The position numbers were made by a program, and so were the translations under genes. From Adiantum capillus-veneris (taxonomy: Eukaryota > Streptophyta > Polypodiopsida > Polypodiales > Pteridaceae): 64,000 nt of DNA. This document shows positions 11,340 through 21,305 of the stretch, piece by piece. The first letter of the stretch is position 1, and each line of letters opens with the position of its first letter. The notes below the pieces were generated by a model. It did not search any database, was not told where the DNA came from, and saw only the letters and a program-made list of their open reading frames with translations. The stretch lies in contig CM043969.1 in NCBI GenBank assembly GCA_014529385.2, positions 12,790,648 through 12,854,647 on the forward strand. The letters are read 5' to 3'.

Positions 11340-12240
11340 ACTAGATTGGTAGCATCCTACCACAACTCATCATTCTCCTTATTTTGCAGTTGCATCCCTT
11401 GTGTCTTTGAGGTTTCCCCTTCAACCTGTGGACGAGAAACTTCAGCAAGGGTTTGCCTCTTCCTCTTGATGATGTCAATGATCTCCTCATGGAATTCACA
11501 CTTTGTAATGCCAAGAACTTCTCCCAGAGTAAACTCAATCTTGTTATTCAAGATCCTTTCCTCCATACTTTCTTTAAATCTGTAGCAACCTCAATATTAG
11601 ATTGTAGTTTTATAAGTTGGGCCTTTGTCTTACCTTTCGTTGGCTCTTTCTTCTTTCCTGTTGTGTTACTCCTCCATGAGTACTTCAGGTGGAGATGCTC
11701 CTTGTGTTGAGGGTGTTTGAGAAGGCATTGAGTCGCTTCTTCCCCACTTCTAGAAGCTCTTTTGATGGTCCTTCATCAGCATTCTCACGTCTGCGCTTCT
11801 CTTCTACAATTGCCTCATTTTGTTGGCATTTTGTAATGTAGGCATGCAGTGACAATGAGTCCACTGGATCATTCCATCCTATTTCTAGACGTATGCAATC
11901 ACCATCTTCATGTAGAATATCTTTTGTAAGATTCCCTTTTTAGCTAATTGCATGACATTTGGCCAAATTGACCATGATGGTCACTCACCTCTTCATCACA
12001 AAAATGTTCAATTTTACTCATAAGTAGTCTGCCTCAACTGAAGAGGTGGCATGCTTAGTTGCCATATCTTCAACTAAGGTTGCATTCCCCCCTTCTAAAA
12101 GTTAGTTCTCAAGGGTAGATCTGTCTCTCTTAGTGGATTTTACCATCCTTAAAAAAGACAACATCTTTTGACAAAGCATCACTAAAATCATCACAATCCC
12201 TTCTTACATGGTCTACACTATCACACTAATACATGCCTTT
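11340..12240 (-). pseudogene. Gag C-terminus and linker of gypsy, copy 2, heavily broken
   Basis: This is homologous to 3450-4436 of copy 1 but has many single-base losses. The only sizeable frame is 11566-11357. The zinc-knuckle segment is deleted at about 12225-12240. No function can remain here. Confidence 0.65.
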
Positions 12241-13026
12241 TTCTTCAAGCTTTGCAAACTTCACATTCAAGTCACACATTCCTTCACAAGCTCATCTAGC
12301 ATGGACTCATCAAACCTAGAGCGATAAAAGTAGGCTTTACCATTTTGTCAGAAGTTGAGGTGGAAGGACTTGTAGGTTTACTACCATCTTGTCCCTTCTT
12401 CTCTGTCGTTTGGCAAGCAATGAGACAGCATCTTCAACCTCATCCAGTCGGTCTTTAGTCCTTGCTCAGCATCTTTATCTTCAAAGAAGAAGCTCAAATT
12501 TTTCTTGAAACTCTTTACCTACAGCTTGTAAGAAAAGATCTATCTTCTCTACATCTAGTGTGGACCTTTCTGTCCTGGTGAGTTGTGCATAGCGCCGCTC
12601 AAATTCCCTAAGTAGCTCTGTTATTGATAGTCCTTGCTTTGGCTGACTACCCATTCTAAGAATGTCCTTTTGGTCACTCTCTCAAGTCCTCCATGAAATA
12701 TTCCTCCTTTAAAGCTACTTTGAGTTCTTCCCAATTTCTCCCCATGCCATCTTTAATTACCCTAACATGCTCTCTAATTTCTGGAGCAACAACTAGCTCA
12801 AAGCTTTGAATCATCTCACCTTCTGACACACGCGATGCAGCTCCATCTCGTTCACATACTCGCGAAAGTACTTGGTTACATCTTTGCCATTGAACTGATC
12901 CATTCTATTGACGACTGCTTGTATGGCCTTCGTTACTGAAATCTCCCTTCTTTCAATGGCATGTTGTTGTTGCATGAACATTAGAAATGCTTGAAACATT
13001 TGCATTGTTGCTGGGTCAAAATGCAT
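12240..13026 (-). pseudogene. Gypsy Gag capsid region, copy 2
   Basis: It starts with the same ATG context as copy 1 (13026) and reads about 70 codons (MHFDPATMQMFQAF...). It is then knocked out of frame near 12835, where an extra base follows the CTGACAC motif. The remainder is recognisable only at nucleotide level by comparison with copy 1. Confidence 0.72.
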
Positions 13027-13085
13027 ACCTGTTGCTCAACATGATCACCCATGGTTATCCAAATAAATCTCACCCTGGCAGTTTT

Positions 13086-13101
13086 CGCGTCGGGTTCACC
13101 A
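13086..13101 (-). other. Primer binding site of gypsy copy 2
   Basis: Identical to the copy 1 site (TGGTGAACCCGACGCG on minus), 6 nt inside LTR B. Confidence 0.6.
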
Positions 13102-13107
13102 AAAATA

Positions 13108-15099
13108 TGTCGAGAAATTTGCGGTCTTGCCAGGAAAGCACCGGCTTATGGCTGTGAGAGTTTGTGAGAGAAACTCAACAAAAACTATATGAAGGAGTTA
13201 AACCATAGATGCCATGAAGACTAGGGTTTGGAAAGAAGTGCAATCAAAGAAGGACTCACTCTTTCTCTCTTGCACTCACACACACAAAGAAAGAACACAA
13301 AAGAGAATGTCAACAATACAAAAATGAAAACATCAAGGCTATGGTCATATCGTATCATGGGTAATATGAAAGGGTTAATAGATGAGTTAATGGAATTCAA
13401 TCTTGGCTCACCAAATAGGCTACAAATTGTTCTTTGGAATTGTAGTTTTGCTTACCAAAATATATATATTTATGTCTAGTAATTGGGATTAATTGTGGTG
13501 TACAAATCCTCTTGGTTCATAGCAAGATAACTACGCTTAGGTCAAAAGAAAAGTTATAGTCTATGAGAGGTTAGTATGATGGGATCCGGTGATGGAAGTA
13601 TTTCATTAAGCCTTTCTGGGCCAAAGAGAAACACTATACGTTGTTGAAAGTGTGTATTTTTCGGCTAATCCATACGTTAATTCCAATAGACCGTACAGAG
13701 TGAAAGCGATAGAAATGATCATCATGTTGGGTTATCCATCTAGGATAGTATGTGAGAAATATAGATATGAGAGAAGTGAAGAGATGAGAAGTTTCTCTCC
13801 CAAGCCCTATTCTTGCCCGTAGGCAATAAGGATGCTGCGGGGGGAGATGTACCTGTAGCAAAGAAGAACCTAGAGAGGATGAATTACTAAGAATGAGAGA
13901 GATAGGTTTGGTTAAGGAGATGATATTAGATACATATATATATGTTGATTAGAGATGAAAATGAAAACAACAAGAAATCAAGAAAACATCAATGTAGAAC
14001 ACATCTTACTTGAAACCCTTCGGAACTATTATTGATGGAGAGAGAAGAAGAGGGGAGAATTCAACGTTGATTGATACGCCAAGTACAACACCTTTTTTTA
14101 TTAGAGTTGATCTTCCAAGGATAGTCTATAAGAATGGCTAGTCTTCCTCTAGGAGAAAGTGTAGGCTTGGGCTTATGTTAATGGGGCTAAGTACAATTAG
14201 GCATTACTACTCACTCCCTCAAGAATTCCTCTCATCAATGGCTTGAATGCTTGAGTTCCTTTTCAAGGAAGAAGAGGTCCCCTTTTATAGGTGAAGGGAA
14301 CCCCCAAGGGTTTACACAAGAAGAGAGGAGCCAGTGTGAATAGGAATTAGAAAAGTTGGAAATGAGCTGTCCCTGCATGATGTGGGCAGACTGGGGTCCA
14401 ATATTTTGATCATATCTCCTCAACCGTGGCTCCAAATATGGGCAGAAACTTCAGCTCATTAGCTATGATTTTCATTTTAAAATCATTTTCCAATTCGGAA
14501 TCGAACCTTGTGTAAAAAATTCATCAAAATAGGGTCCATTTCTGGCAGCAAAAGTCTTCCCGTGGTCCCCTTAGCCTAGACTTTCATTTAATTCCAAAGG
14601 ACACCTCATGCCATATGAAAGCATGACATTGCTCCTTGACAAAGTTTTGTAATCATGCTTGCAATAGTGCATTAAAATATGTGTATCTTTGAAATCATGC
14701 CACTTAGTGTCCCAGTAGGATTTGATTCCCTCCTAGTAGCTATTTAAAAAGAAATATAAGAAAAGTATAAAAAATACATAGAATATATATATATTGGAGT
14801 TTACCCTAGATATAGGATCTAGCTAGGGTGTGAGATGATAATGACATAGTAGAAATAAAGAATCAATGCTTTTTGCCGCAAGTTAAAGAGGCGGAGCTAT
14901 TGAGCTTTTCCCATAGTATTTTCTGATGGTAAAGTAAGGATAGGTTACCCTTGAGAAAAATAATAGGATGAGATAGAAGGCTTATTATTATACTTAAATA
15001 TGCATATGTACATTATAGGAAAGATAATTTTGTATCTAAAAAGTTACAAGATAGATCTTGTAGCATGCGTTCCCACTATGTACGTGTCACAGCACGACA
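13108..15099 (-). repeat. Gypsy LTR B, 5' LTR of copy 2
   Basis: A 1992-bp LTR with TGTCG/CGACA ends, homologous to LTR A along its whole length, with scattered substitutions and 1-6 bp indels. It is followed on the right by ACGTC, the candidate outer target duplication; its partner would lie left of the window. Confidence 0.88.
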
Positions 15100-15329
15100 A
15101 CGTCATCAGCCAACGCAATGTTCGGAAATCTGTCAGCTTTTCCTGTGTTGTGGGTCCTGCTTTATTTTAATCCTTTATGTCACTTGGGGTCCCATCGAAT
15201 GGGGTCCCCATAAGTTGGTAGGACTTCTTCTTCTGTTACTTGTTCTTCTTAGGGTTTAGGCCCCCCTCGGCTGGCATCTACAAGTTGGTTCCCTTCTTCA
15301 GGGCTTTGACACGTCAGCAGTTTGTGACA
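15100..15329 (-). repeat. Inverted LTR fragment of the TGTCAC family
   Basis: Read on the minus strand from 15329, the sequence starts TGTCACAAACTGCTGACGTG and is homologous to the first 220 bp or so of the plus-strand LTR at 22404. Purine-rich sequence (AATGAGGAAG on minus) lies just ahead of it, as a polypurine tract would. The gypsy pair is inserted in it at 15099/15100, which truncates it. Confidence 0.75.
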
Positions 15330-15387
15330 CTTCCTCATTGTAGTAACACAATCGGTGTGTTTTTCAACACTACTTATGTTGCTTGTG

Positions 15388-15442
15388 TCCTCTCTCTCTC
15401 TCTCTCACTCTCTCCCTCTCTCTATCTATCTATCTATATATA
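15388..15442. repeat. CT / CTAT microsatellite
   Basis: A run of CT repeats grades into CTAT and then TATATA. It lies between the inverted LTR fragment and the LINE pseudogene. Confidence 0.85.
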
Positions 15443-15477
15443 AACACAAACGCTTCCGCCAGTGTTCAATCTCACAT

Positions 15478-15668
15478 GGTATCATCGCCAAGTCCTGGGA
15501 CACCGAGTGACAAGGGAGTTTTCTGAGATCACGGGACCGAGACATGCTCCAGCTAGGGTAAGACAGCTCAGAAGACCTCATAGCACCCTAGCAATAGAGC
15601 CAAACAAGCTACACACAATTGCTACGGACTTCTATCGAGAGATTCTGACTGTAGAAGCCCCCTCAGAG
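15478..15668 (+). pseudogene. LINE (non-LTR) RT pseudogene, 5' piece
   Basis: The plus-strand frame ends PNKLHTIATDFYREILTVEAPSE, which resembles the segment just ahead of the RT domain in plant L1-type ORF2 (a region ending in FY..L). It stops abruptly at the copia target site CAGAG (15664-15668) and resumes at 21306. It is the left half of one LINE copy split by the copia insertion. No start or endonuclease is present in this piece. Confidence 0.65.
15664..15668. other. Target site duplication, left (CAGAG)
   Basis: CAGAG directly precedes the copia left LTR and is repeated at 21301-21305 directly after the right LTR. Confidence 0.93.
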
Positions 15669-16476
15669 TGTTTGGAAATAAGACGTAGCTAAATAGATAA
15701 TTGAGTAGATTACTTAATGGAGAGAGACAGATTTATATACACGAGATTATAGAGTAGAGAGAGAGAGAGAGAGTACACACGATATACGTGGTTCACCCAA
15801 TGTGGGCTACGTTCACGGGAAAGCAGCCACTCAATGGCTTTAGTACTTCAAAACAAGAAGTAGTTTACAAAGGGATTATACCCTTAATGGAGCTCCCGCC
15901 TTGCTTCACTCTCACCACCTCACACTCACCTTGTTGCATCAACTTCACACTATGAAATGTGTGTAGAAATGGCCTCCTTTTATAGGCCAAAAGGGCTGCC
16001 CTCTCTTATGAGAGACAGCCATGTGTAGCCGCCCTTGTGCGAATAAGTCCAAATCGGACCCTCCAATCCGCCCATGTGTGGCCGCCCTTGAGAAGACAAG
16101 TCCGCTTTTGAATTCGGCCACCGGCCATTGAATTCGGCAACCGGCCACCGGCCATTGACTTTCGACCACCGGCCACCGGCCATTGACTTCCGACCACCGG
16201 CCATCGGCCAACCGACCGGTTGTTTTCCGACCACTTTCCGGCCGCTGTCCGGCCATAATATTCCAGCGAAAAGGAATATTCCGGCGAATAAAAAGTCTCG
16301 GGGGCCTCCGCCCCCGAGGCCTTTAAAGTTGCCCCTGATTCTTGTCCGTGAAAATTTTGGTTTCCGGTGAGTGATTTTCCTTCACGCACGATGGCTTCTC
16401 CTCATAATGGGGGCCTTACAAATGTGCGCTTTTACCACAGAAAATTACAAGGGTAAATCAGGCTCCATACTTAACA
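15669..16476 (-). repeat. Copia 3' LTR
   Basis: 808 bp, starting TGTTTGGAAATAAG and ending ACTTAACA on the plus strand. It contains a GA run (about 15756-15772), a CCGGCCAC-rich tandem repeat and a GC-rich hairpin (GGGGGCCTC...GAGGC near 16300). It matches the 5' LTR at 20493-21300 except at two positions. Confidence 0.95.
16108..16220. repeat. CCGGCCAC tandem repeat inside copia 3' LTR
   Basis: About three to four imperfect units of 20-33 bp built from CCACCGGCCATTGACTTCCG. The same array is in the other LTR at 20932-21044. Its position inside the LTR suggests a regulatory array or merely replication slippage. Confidence 0.75.
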
Positions 16477-16487
16477 ATCTCCCACTT
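16477..16487 (-). other. Copia polypurine tract
   Basis: The minus strand reads AAGTGGGAGAT immediately before the 3' LTR. This is the usual copia plus-strand priming site. Confidence 0.8.
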
Positions 16488-16536
16488 GGAGACTGATCTC
16501 CAAACCAAACCTGTGACTGCTTTCCATTCTGGCTTC

Positions 16537-19017
16537 TTATCCTTGAATGCCGATTGAAGATGAGCAGAAGCTCAACTTCTCCTTGTTGACCACCTTTGTA
16601 AACATGTCTGCAGGATTTTCACTTGTATGCACCTTTCCTAGCTTTAGTTGTCCCTCTTCCAAAAGAGTGCGTATGAAGTGATATCTCACCTCAATGTGCT
16701 TTGTACTTGAATGAAAGGCTGAGTTCTTCGCAAGATGGATAGCGCTTTGGCTATCACTGTACAAGACACAATTGTCTTGTTTGAATCCAAGCTCTTCTAA
16801 GAATCTGTGAAGCCACAGAATTTCTTTGCTTGCCTCCGTCATTGCTACATACTCTGCTTCCGTGGTAGAAAGTGAAACCACTTTCTGCAGCTTTGAAGCC
16901 CAGCTTACTGCTGTGCCTCCAACTGTGAACACATAGCCAGTAGTGCTCCTTCGAGTATCTTTGTCACCTGCCATATCTGCATCAACATACCCTTCTAGAA
17001 AAATATCATTTCCTCCAAAATACAAAGCATTTGTTGTTGTCCCTTTTAGATACCTAAGTATCCACTTCACAGCTTGCCAATGCTCTTTACCTGGGTTGTC
17101 CATGAACCTACTCACAACTCCCACTGCATGTGCAATGTCTGGCCTTGTCCATACCATAGCATACATTAGAGAACCTACCGCTGCAGCATATGGAACTTTA
17201 GACATATAGGCTATCTCCTCTTGTGTCTTTGGACACATATCCTTCGTTAGTTTAAAATGACCAGCCAAAGGTGTAGAAACTGGTTTTGCATTTTGCATTG
17301 CAAACCTTTCTAGTACCTTCTTGATGTAATCTTCTTGAGATAGCTTTATTGTCTTCTTCGTCCTGTCCCTTGATATTTTCATACCAAGTATCCTCTTTGC
17401 AGCACCTAAATCTTTCATTGAAAAAGATTTAGACAACTCCTCTTTTAGGTCTTTGATGTCCTGCATGTTAGCACTTGCAATCAACATGTCATCAACATAC
17501 AACATTAGGATGATGAATTTACCATCTCCCAAATTCTTCGTGTAGACGCAGTGATCCGAGTTGCATCTTGTGAATCCATGATCCAACATCCATCGATCAA
17601 ACTTCAAGTACCATTGTCTTGATGCTTGCTTTAAACCATACAAGCTCTTCTTTAATCTGCAAACCATTTTCTCCTTACCTTTTACTTCATACCCCTTTGG
17701 TTGAAGCATGTAGATTTCCTCCTCTAAGTCACCGTGAGGGAATGCCGTATTTACATCCATTTGCTCGAGATTTAAATCATGAGCAGCCACAAGGCTTAAG
17801 ACAAGCCTAATTGAGTTCATTTTTACAACAGGAGAAAATATTTCATTGAAGTCAATACCTTTCTTTTGAGAAAACCCTTTTACCACAAGCCTAGACTTGT
17901 ACCTTTTCTTCCCACCTTCTTCTTCCTTCAACTTGTACACCCATTTGTTTTGAAGTGCCCGCTTACCTTTAGGTAACTCAACCAACTCCCATGTTTGGTT
18001 GCGATGTAGTGAGTCCATCTCCACTTGCATGCTCTTCGTCCATTCTTCTTTGGATTCATGTTGCATAGCTTCTTCATATGATTCCGGCTCTCCAGAATCT
18101 GAGATCAAGAGATGGTTGAAGGAAGGAACAAACCTTTCTGGAGGTCTACTTGCTCTTGTAGATCTTCGGGGAATAGGTTGAGTCTCCTCATTTGGTTGAC
18201 GTTGTTGCACATTGTCACCGTTTGCAGTCCTTGAGTCTTCACCGTCCTCAAGCTCCATGTACTCATCACCTTTTTCTTTTGTTTGTTTTCTTTCCAAGTA
18301 ATCTTTGTACATATTTTGTTCGTTAAAAATTACATCCCTACTCCTTAAGATTTTACCATCTTCAGGATTCCATAGGCGATACCCAAAGTCACCTTCTCCA
18401 TAGCCAATGAAGAAACACTTTTTGGACTTTGCATCTAGCTTTGATCTTAGGCTTCTATCTATGTGCATGAAAGCCTCACACCCAAACACTTTGAGAAATG
18501 CATAATTCACCGGTTTACCTGTCCATGCCTCTTCTGGAACTCCCCCATCCAATGCTGTTGAGGGTGACCGGTTGATTAAGTACACAGACGTACTTACAGC
18601 TTCCGCCCAAAACTCAAGCGGTAGGCCTGCATGTAGCCGCATGCTTCGTGCTCGCTCCATGATTGTCCTGTTCATCCTTTCCGAAATCCCATTTTGTTGA
18701 GGTGTCCTTGGGGTTGTCCTTTGCCTCCGAATGCCATTGCTAGCACAAAAGCTTTCAAAAGCTTGGCTGCAATATTCGCCTCCATTGTCGGATCTGAGGC
18801 ATTTAACCTTGGTACCTGTTTCATTCTCCACAAAGGCTTTCCACCTTTGAAATATGGAAAATACATCGGATTTATTCTTCATGACATAAACCCATGTTTT
18901 TCTAGTCGCATCGTCTATGAATGTTACATAGTACAATGAGCCACCAAGTGATGGTGTACTTGCAGGACCCCAAACATCAGAATGAACCAACTCAAGTTTT
19001 TTATTTTTTTCTTTCAT
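16537..19017 (-). CDS. pol: Copia Pol: integrase core, reverse transcriptase, RNase H
   Basis: An uninterrupted 826-codon frame. The integrase core has the catalytic triad D14 (VHSDVWGP), D77 (LRSDNGGEY) and E113 (PQQNGISERMN), the exact D-x35-E spacing between the last two. A GKxxNYAFLKVFGCEAF region and acidic linker follow. The RT begins at the WVYKLKEEEGG stretch and has the YVDDML active site at about residues 506-511. RNase H has GYVDADMAGD, STTEAEYVAM and DSQSAIHLAKN. The C-terminus (ENPADMFTK) is typical of Tnt1-like elements. All catalytic residues are intact. The listed start is only the first ATG in this frame; the protein would normally be made as a Gag-Pol fusion with the frame upstream, one base out of register at 19005. 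Confidence 0.93.
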   Translation of the reverse strand: MKEKNKKLELVHSDVWGPASTPSLGGSLYYVTFIDDATRKTWVYVMKNKSDVFSIFQRWKAFVENETGTKVKCLRSDNGGEYCSQAFESFCASNGIRRQRTTPRTPQQNGISERMNRTIMERARSMRLHAGLPLEFWAEAVSTSVYLINRSPSTALDGGVPEEAWTGKPVNYAFLKVFGCEAFMHIDRSLRSKLDAKSKKCFFIGYGEGDFGYRLWNPEDGKILRSRDVIFNEQNMYKDYLERKQTKEKGDEYMELEDGEDSRTANGDNVQQRQPNEETQPIPRRSTRASRPPERFVPSFNHLLISDSGEPESYEEAMQHESKEEWTKSMQVEMDSLHRNQTWELVELPKGKRALQNKWVYKLKEEEGGKKRYKSRLVVKGFSQKKGIDFNEIFSPVVKMNSIRLVLSLVAAHDLNLEQMDVNTAFPHGDLEEEIYMLQPKGYEVKGKEKMVCRLKKSLYGLKQASRQWYLKFDRWMLDHGFTRCNSDHCVYTKNLGDGKFIILMLYVDDMLIASANMQDIKDLKEELSKSFSMKDLGAAKRILGMKISRDRTKKTIKLSQEDYIKKVLERFAMQNAKPVSTPLAGHFKLTKDMCPKTQEEIAYMSKVPYAAAVGSLMYAMVWTRPDIAHAVGVVSRFMDNPGKEHWQAVKWILRYLKGTTTNALYFGGNDIFLEGYVDADMAGDKDTRRSTTGYVFTVGGTAVSWASKLQKVVSLSTTEAEYVAMTEASKEILWLHRFLEELGFKQDNCVLYSDSQSAIHLAKNSAFHSSTKHIEVRYHFIRTLLEEGQLKLGKVHTSENPADMFTKVVNKEKLSFCSSSIGIQG

Positions 19018-20419
19018 TTCCTGATTTTTGAAATTTTACCCTCTTTTGTTTACCATAAACACAATCTTCACAGAACTCTAAGTCCACTTCTTTCAAACCT
19101 GGTAGAAGCTTCTTTGTTTGAAGGATTTGCATTCCTTTGGCACTCATATGCCCAAGTCGGTAGTGCCACACCGCACTGTCAACTTCTGTAGTCGCTGCAC
19201 AAGCTAAAGGTTGCGTGCTAACAGTACACAAGTAAAGTGTACCGACTTTTTCACCCTTGGCAACCACCAAAGATCCCTTTGAGATCTTCCACCGTTTGTT
19301 TCCGAATGCAATGTTGTGACCTTCATCGTCCAATTGTCCTGTAGAGATCAAATTTTTGCGAAGAGAAGGAACATGCCTAACATCTTTAAGCTTCCATTCA
19401 TTTCCGTTAGCAGTTTTGACAGAAACTGTACCTTTGCCGACAATCTCACAAGCTTCATCATCTCCCAAGTATACATACCCAAAATTACCTTTGGTGTAGT
19501 CTTGGAAATGTTGCTTGTGTGGTGTCGCATGGAATGAAGCCCCGGAATCTACTATCCAGGAATTAGACACATTGTCTAATGAGAGAATTAGAGCATCTTG
19601 CTCTACTTTACCTGCCACATTGGCCTCCGATGTTGGCTTGTTCTCTTGAGACTCTGTCTCCTTCTTCTTCTTGGACCAGCAATCCTTCTTGACGTGGCCC
19701 TTCTTGCCGCAGTTCCAACATTCAAGAACTGACTTTGTGCGTGACTTGCTCCGCCTTGAGCGATCACGACCCTTTTGGTTTTTGAACCTCTCCTTAAGCC
19801 TTCCTCTTGTTTCCACTGATAGTGCAGCACTTGATGATTCTCCTGTGCTTCTCCTTCGCATTTCCTCGCTTAGGAGAACACCCACAACATCATCAAACTT
19901 AAGAGTATTTGTGCCAGAGATAGAATTACTTACAGCCATCACAAGGCTGTCCCAACTATCTGGTAGAGATGATAGTATAAGGAGAGCTCGCACTTCGTCA
20001 TCGAAATTGATTTTCACTGATCGAAGTTGACTTATGTTTGTGTTAAAGTCATTTAGGTGTTCTGCAACTGAACCATTCTCTGCCATCTTTAGATTGAACA
20101 AGCGCTTCATAAGAAATACCTTATTGGATGCCGATGGTTTCTCGTAGAAGTCGTCAAGTGACTTCATCAAGTCCTCCGTGGTCTTCATCTCCGAAACATT
20201 GAAGGCCACCGTCGACGCCAAGCTTAACCGGATTGTTCCCAGTGCCTTTCGATCAAGGACAATCCATGCTTCATCTGCCATTGTTGCGGGCTTCTTCGCA
20301 AGACCGCCTAGTGGCAAATAGAGGTCCTTCTGGTAGAGATAGTCTTCAATCTGCATCTTCCAATGTTGGTAGTTTTTTCCGTTGAACTTCTCAATCTTGA
20401 GCTTCCCTTCCTCCGCCAT
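19001..20419 (-). CDS. gag: Copia Gag, protease and integrase zinc finger
   Basis: About 472 codons from the ATG at 20419 (MAEEGKLKIEKFNG); an in-frame GTG lies three codons upstream, but ATG fits the family. The Gag part ends with a CCHC knuckle, CWNCGKKGHVKKDC, at about residues 237-250. The protease active site is WIVDSGASFH at about residue 290. The integrase HHCC finger follows (WHYRLGHMSAKGM...CEDCVYGKQKR). The frame stops at TAA right after a run of seven A, where Tnt1-type elements normally continue into the integrase core. One base fewer in the run would keep it open. This may be a slip mutation, an assembly homopolymer error or, less likely, programmed frameshifting. Confidence 0.92.
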   Translation of the reverse strand: MAEEGKLKIEKFNGKNYQHWKMQIEDYLYQKDLYLPLGGLAKKPATMADEAWIVLDRKALGTIRLSLASTVAFNVSEMKTTEDLMKSLDDFYEKPSASNKVFLMKRLFNLKMAENGSVAEHLNDFNTNISQLRSVKINFDDEVRALLILSSLPDSWDSLVMAVSNSISGTNTLKFDDVVGVLLSEEMRRRSTGESSSAALSVETRGRLKERFKNQKGRDRSRRSKSRTKSVLECWNCGKKGHVKKDCWSKKKKETESQENKPTSEANVAGKVEQDALILSLDNVSNSWIVDSGASFHATPHKQHFQDYTKGNFGYVYLGDDEACEIVGKGTVSVKTANGNEWKLKDVRHVPSLRKNLISTGQLDDEGHNIAFGNKRWKISKGSLVVAKGEKVGTLYLCTVSTQPLACAATTEVDSAVWHYRLGHMSAKGMQILQTKKLLPGLKEVDLEFCEDCVYGKQKRVKFQKSGNERKK

Positions 20420-20478
20420 AACTCCCACTCAATTCAAGGAATCCTTTCCTTGAGATAATTTAGCTACGAGCAAACCTT

Positions 20479-20490
20479 GCTCTGATACCA
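20479..20490 (-). other. Copia primer binding site (initiator Met tRNA)
   Basis: The minus strand reads TGGTATCAGAGC, complementary to the 3' end of plant initiator-Met tRNA, 2 nt inside the 5' LTR. Confidence 0.93.
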
Positions 20491-20492
20491 GT

Positions 20493-21300
20493 TGTTTGGA
20501 AATAAGACGTAGCTAAATAGATAATTGAGTAGATTACTTAATGGAGAGAGACAGATTTATATACACGAGATTATAGAGTAGAGAGAGAGAGAGAGAGTAC
20601 ACACGATATACGTGGTTCACCCAATGTGGGCTACGTCCACGGGAAAGCAGCCACTCAATGGCTTTAGTACTTCAAAACAAGAAGTAGTTTACAAAGGGAT
20701 TATACCCTTAATGGAGCTCCCGCCTTGCTTCACTCTCACCACCTCACACTCACCTTGTTGCATCAACTTCACACTATGAAATGTGTGTAGAAATGGCCTC
20801 CTTTTATAGGCCAAAAGGGCTGCCCTCTCTTATGAGAGACAGCCATGTGTAGCCGCCCTTGTGCGAATAAGTCCAAATCGGACCCTCCAATCCGCCCATG
20901 TGTGGCCGCCCTTGAGAAGACAAGTCCGCTTTTGAATTCGGCCACCGGCCATTGAATTCGGCAACCGGCCACCGGCCATTGACTTTCGACCACCGGCCAC
21001 CGGCCATTGACTTCCGACCACCGGCCATCGGCCAACCGACCGGTTGTTTTCCGACCACTTTCCGGCCGCTGTCCGGCCATAATATTCCGGCGAAAAGGAA
21101 TATTCCGGCGAATAAAAAGTCTCGGGGGCCTCCGCCCCCGAGGCCTTTAAAGTTGCCCCTGATTCTTGTCCGTGAAAATTTTGGTTTCCGGTGAGTGATT
21201 TTCCTTCACGCACGATGGCTTCTCCTCATAATGGGGGCCTTACAAATGTGCGCTTTTACCACAGAAAATTACAAGGGTAAATCAGGCTCCATACTTAACA
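20493..21300 (-). repeat. Copia 5' LTR
   Basis: 808 bp, identical in length to the 3' LTR, with only two substitutions seen. Transcription would start here on the minus strand. Confidence 0.95.
20932..21044. repeat. CCGGCCAC tandem repeat inside copia 5' LTR
   Basis: The same array as at 16108-16220, at the same offset in the LTR. Confidence 0.75.
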
Positions 21301-21305
21301 CAGAG
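21301..21305. other. Target site duplication, right (CAGAG)
   Basis: Matches 15664-15668 exactly. Confidence 0.93.

Larger units (their letters stand above)
5288..15099 (-). mobile_element. Ty3/gypsy retrotransposon, copy 2 (complete, decayed)
   Basis: This is a full minus-strand element: 5' LTR (B, 13108-15099), primer site, Gag, protease, RT, RNase H, integrase, polypurine tract, 3' LTR (A, 5288-7273). It is about 9.8 kb long. All domains are present but frameshifted many times, and about 80 bp including the zinc knuckle are deleted near 12230. It shares LTR A with copy 1, giving the order LTR-internal-LTR at its left. The right flank after LTR B starts with ACGTC, inside the LTR of another family. 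Confidence 0.9.
15669..21300 (-). mobile_element. Young Ty1/copia retrotransposon
   Basis: A complete minus-strand element, 5632 bp, with 808-bp LTRs (TG...CA), TSD CAGAG on both sides, an initiator-Met primer site and a polypurine tract. The coding order gag, protease, integrase, RT, RNase H is that of Ty1/copia, Tnt1-like. I find only two mismatches between the LTRs (15813/20637 and 16265/21089) and no length difference, so insertion was recent. The coding region is open except for one frame change near 19005. It is inserted in a LINE pseudogene. Of all elements here it is the only one likely to have been mobile recently. Confidence 0.95.

Noticed and set aside
15945-16389. Pro/Gly/Trp-rich ORFs (WPVAGG repeats) in the copia LTR
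   Set aside because: They are translations of the CCGGCCAC tandem repeat inside the LTR and occur identically in both LTRs.
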